Source of the DNA: an uncultured Collinsella sp.
GTDB lineage: Bacteria; Actinomycetota; Coriobacteriia; Coriobacteriales; Coriobacteriaceae
Direction: 5' to 3'
NCBI GenBank assembly: GCA_958429225.1
Contig: CAUAJB010000027.1
Location: 1-24,632 of the forward strand
DNA: 24,632 bases
Part shown: positions 22,984-24,632 of the stretch, one piece after another
Layout of the letters: each line of letters starts with the position of its first letter
Position numbering within the stretch: position 1 is the first letter of the stretch
Notes under the pieces: generated by a model
Seen by the model: the letters and a program-made list of their open reading frames with translations, nothing else
The model's database searches: none
Told to the model about the DNA's origin: nothing
Position numbers and translations under genes: made by a program

Positions 22984-24632
22984 TTATTTGTTGACCTGGC
23001 CGGCGCGAACGGCAGCCTTCTTGCGGTCGGTGGCGTTGAGCAGACGCTTGCGCAGGCGGATGTTCTTGGGAGTGATCTCGACCAGCTCGTCGTCGGCGAT
23101 GTACTCCAGCGCCTCCTCCAGCGAGAAGGTGCGGGGCGGCACCAGCTGAACGGAGATATCGGAGGTCGAGGAGCGCTGGTTGCCCAGGTTCTTGGTACGG
23201 GCGATATTGACGACCATGTCGCCAGCCTTGCTGCGCTCGCCCACGATCATGCCCTCGTAGCACTCGGTGCCTGGCTCAACAAACAGCTGACCGCGCTCCT
23301 GCAGCGTACCCAGGGCATAGGCAACGGCCTTCTCGGTGGTCATAGAGATCATTGCGCCGTTCTGGCGGTTGCCAATCTCGCCGGCATAGGGGCCGTACTC
23401 CAGGAAGGTGTGGTAGAACACGCCCTCGCCGTGGGTGACGTTCATGATGCGGTTCTTAAGACCCATGATGCCGCGGGTCGGAATCTTAAACTCGAGGTGC
23501 GTCACGATGCCCGAGGTATCCATGCTCGTCATGATGCCGCCGGAGGTGCCGAAGACCTCAACGACCTTGCCCGAGTACTCGTCCGGGCACTCGACGACGG
23601 CCTGCTCGACGGGCTCCATCTTGTTGCCGTTCTCGTCCTTCTTAAACAGAACGCGGGGACGGCCGACCTGGAACTCAAAGCCCTCGCGGCGCATGGACTC
23701 CATCAGAACGGACAGGTGCAGAATGCCGCGGCCCGAGACCTCGACGCCGCTCTTGTCCTCGAGTTCCTCGATCTTCATGGTCACGTTGTTCTCGGCCTCG
23801 TTGAACAGGCGCTCCTTGAGCTGACGGGCGCCCACGATGTCGCCGTCGCGGCCGACAAGCGGGGAGGTCGAAGCCTCAAAGACGATGGACAGGGTCGGCG
23901 GGTCGATCTCGATGGGCTCGAGCTCGACGGGGTTCTCGGGGTCGGTGTAGACATCGCCGATATCGGTGCGTTCAATACCCACGACAGCGGCGATATCGCC
24001 GGCGCCGACTTCCTGGCACTCGGTGCGGCCCAGGTAGTCGAAGGTAAAGAGCTGCTTGACGGTAGCGCTGGCGCTGGAGCCGTCGTTCTTCACAACCAGA
24101 ATCTGGTCGCCCTGGTGAATGGCGCCGGAATACACGCGACCGATACCGATGCGGCCGACGAAGTTGGAGTGGTCGATGGTCACGCACTGCATGGCCAGCG
24201 GGGCGTTCTCGTCAACCTCGGGCGCGGGCATGTCGTCGATGATCATATCGAGCAGCGGATACATGTCCATGTTGCCGTCGTTGGGGTCAAGACGGGCAAA
24301 GCCGTTCATGGCGCTGGCGTAGACCACGTGCTCCATGGCGAACTCAAGCTGGTCGTCGGTGGCGCCCAGGTCGGCCATAAGGTCGAGGCAGTCGTTGTAG
24401 GCCTTCTCGGGGTTAGCGCCCGGACGGTCGATCTTGTTGATGACGATCATAATCTTAAGGCCGGTGTCGATAGCGTGACGCAGTACGAAGCGGGTCTGGG
24501 GCATGGGGCCTTCAAAAGCGTCGACCAGCAGCAGGGCGCCGTCAGCCATACGCAGCACGCGCTCGACCTCGCCGCCAAAGTCGGCGTGGCCCGGGGTGTC
24601 GATGACGTTGATCTTGACGTCCTTGTACTCGA
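22984..24632 (-). CDS. typA: Translational GTPase TypA/BipA (N-terminus missing)
   Basis: TypA/BipA is a ribosome-binding GTPase that aids 50S assembly and stress growth. The visible 549 codons start just before the G3 motif DTPGHADFGGEVERVL and include the G4 motif NKIDRPGA, the elongation-factor beta-barrel (IGIGRVYSGAIHQGDQ), the EF-G-like domains (SGRGILHLSVLMESMRREGFE) and the BipA C-terminal domain (GTECYEGMIVGERSK..DMVVNIARTKNLGNQRSS). The first roughly 75 residues with G1 and G2 are beyond the right edge. A strong terminator follows the stop, separating it from the pilin control region. Confidence 0.98.
   Translation of the reverse strand, partial: EYKDVKINVIDTPGHADFGGEVERVLRMADGALLLVDAFEGPMPQTRFVLRHAIDTGLKIMIVINKIDRPGANPEKAYNDCLDLMADLGATDDQLEFAMEHVVYASAMNGFARLDPNDGNMDMYPLLDMIIDDMPAPEVDENAPLAMQCVTIDHSNFVGRIGIGRVYSGAIHQGDQILVVKNDGSSASATVKQLFTFDYLGRTECQEVGAGDIAAVVGIERTDIGDVYTDPENPVELEPIEIDPPTLSIVFEASTSPLVGRDGDIVGARQLKERLFNEAENNVTMKIEELEDKSGVEVSGRGILHLSVLMESMRREGFEFQVGRPRVLFKKDENGNKMEPVEQAVVECPDEYSGKVVEVFGTSGGIMTSMDTSGIVTHLEFKIPTRGIMGLKNRIMNVTHGEGVFYHTFLEYGPYAGEIGNRQNGAMISMTTEKAVAYALGTLQERGQLFVEPGTECYEGMIVGERSKAGDMVVNIARTKNLGNQRSSTSDISVQLVPPRTFSLEEALEYIADDELVEITPKNIRLRKRLLNATDRKKAAVRAGQVNK

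Overview
The window looks like chromosome of a high-GC Coriobacteriia member, most likely Collinsella or a close relative. This is inferred from GC-rich housekeeping genes, an enlarged CarA, a bL9 with an Ala/Glu tail, and isopeptide pilins with non-canonical sorting signals. No 16S rRNA is present, so genus is not proven. Both ends cut genes: carB at the left and typA at the right.

Layout. (1) 1-12838, almost entirely minus strand, is a core block. In transcription order it holds rpsF-ssb-rpsR-rplI, a terminator, dnaB, purA, a terminator-like hairpin, purD, a NUDIX ADP-ribose pyrophosphatase, another hairpin, an ABC exporter with a one-TM membrane protein, a terminator, then carA-carB. A PyrR-type RNA hairpin overlaps the carA ribosome binding site, implying translational control by pyrimidine nucleotides. 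(2) 13298-13607, plus strand: promoter, tRNA-Ser(GGA), terminator, tRNA-Ser(CGA), terminator. (3) 13640-14910: one predicted PD-(D/E)XK-like gene lies between two ~80-bp inverted repeats about 92% identical, each itself a long imperfect palindrome. This resembles a small mobile or domesticated unit (like a REPtron, but with a nuclease in place of a RAYT transposase). It is the most novel-looking structure here. (4) 15042-16984, plus strand: a TRIC/UPF0126 channel protein and a secreted bactofilin-like protein with several membrane helices, followed by a strong terminator. (5) 17176-22561, minus strand: a two-gene isopeptide pilin locus with overlapping genes. The upstream gene encodes a 1249-aa adhesin ending in LPEAG. 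The downstream pilin gene carries an in-frame TAG at codon 353, beyond which 194 codons remain open in the same frame, including a CnaB-like domain and an MPSTG sorting signal. No sortase gene is in the window. (6) 22562-22983: an AT-rich control region with nested dyads and a possible plus-strand small RNA, then the typA terminator and typA.

The core block joins translation and replication genes, purine synthesis (purA, purD), pyrimidine/arginine supply (carAB) and nucleotide clean-up (NUDIX). The accessory part, 13640-22800, has lower GC and concerns the cell surface and a possible mobile unit.
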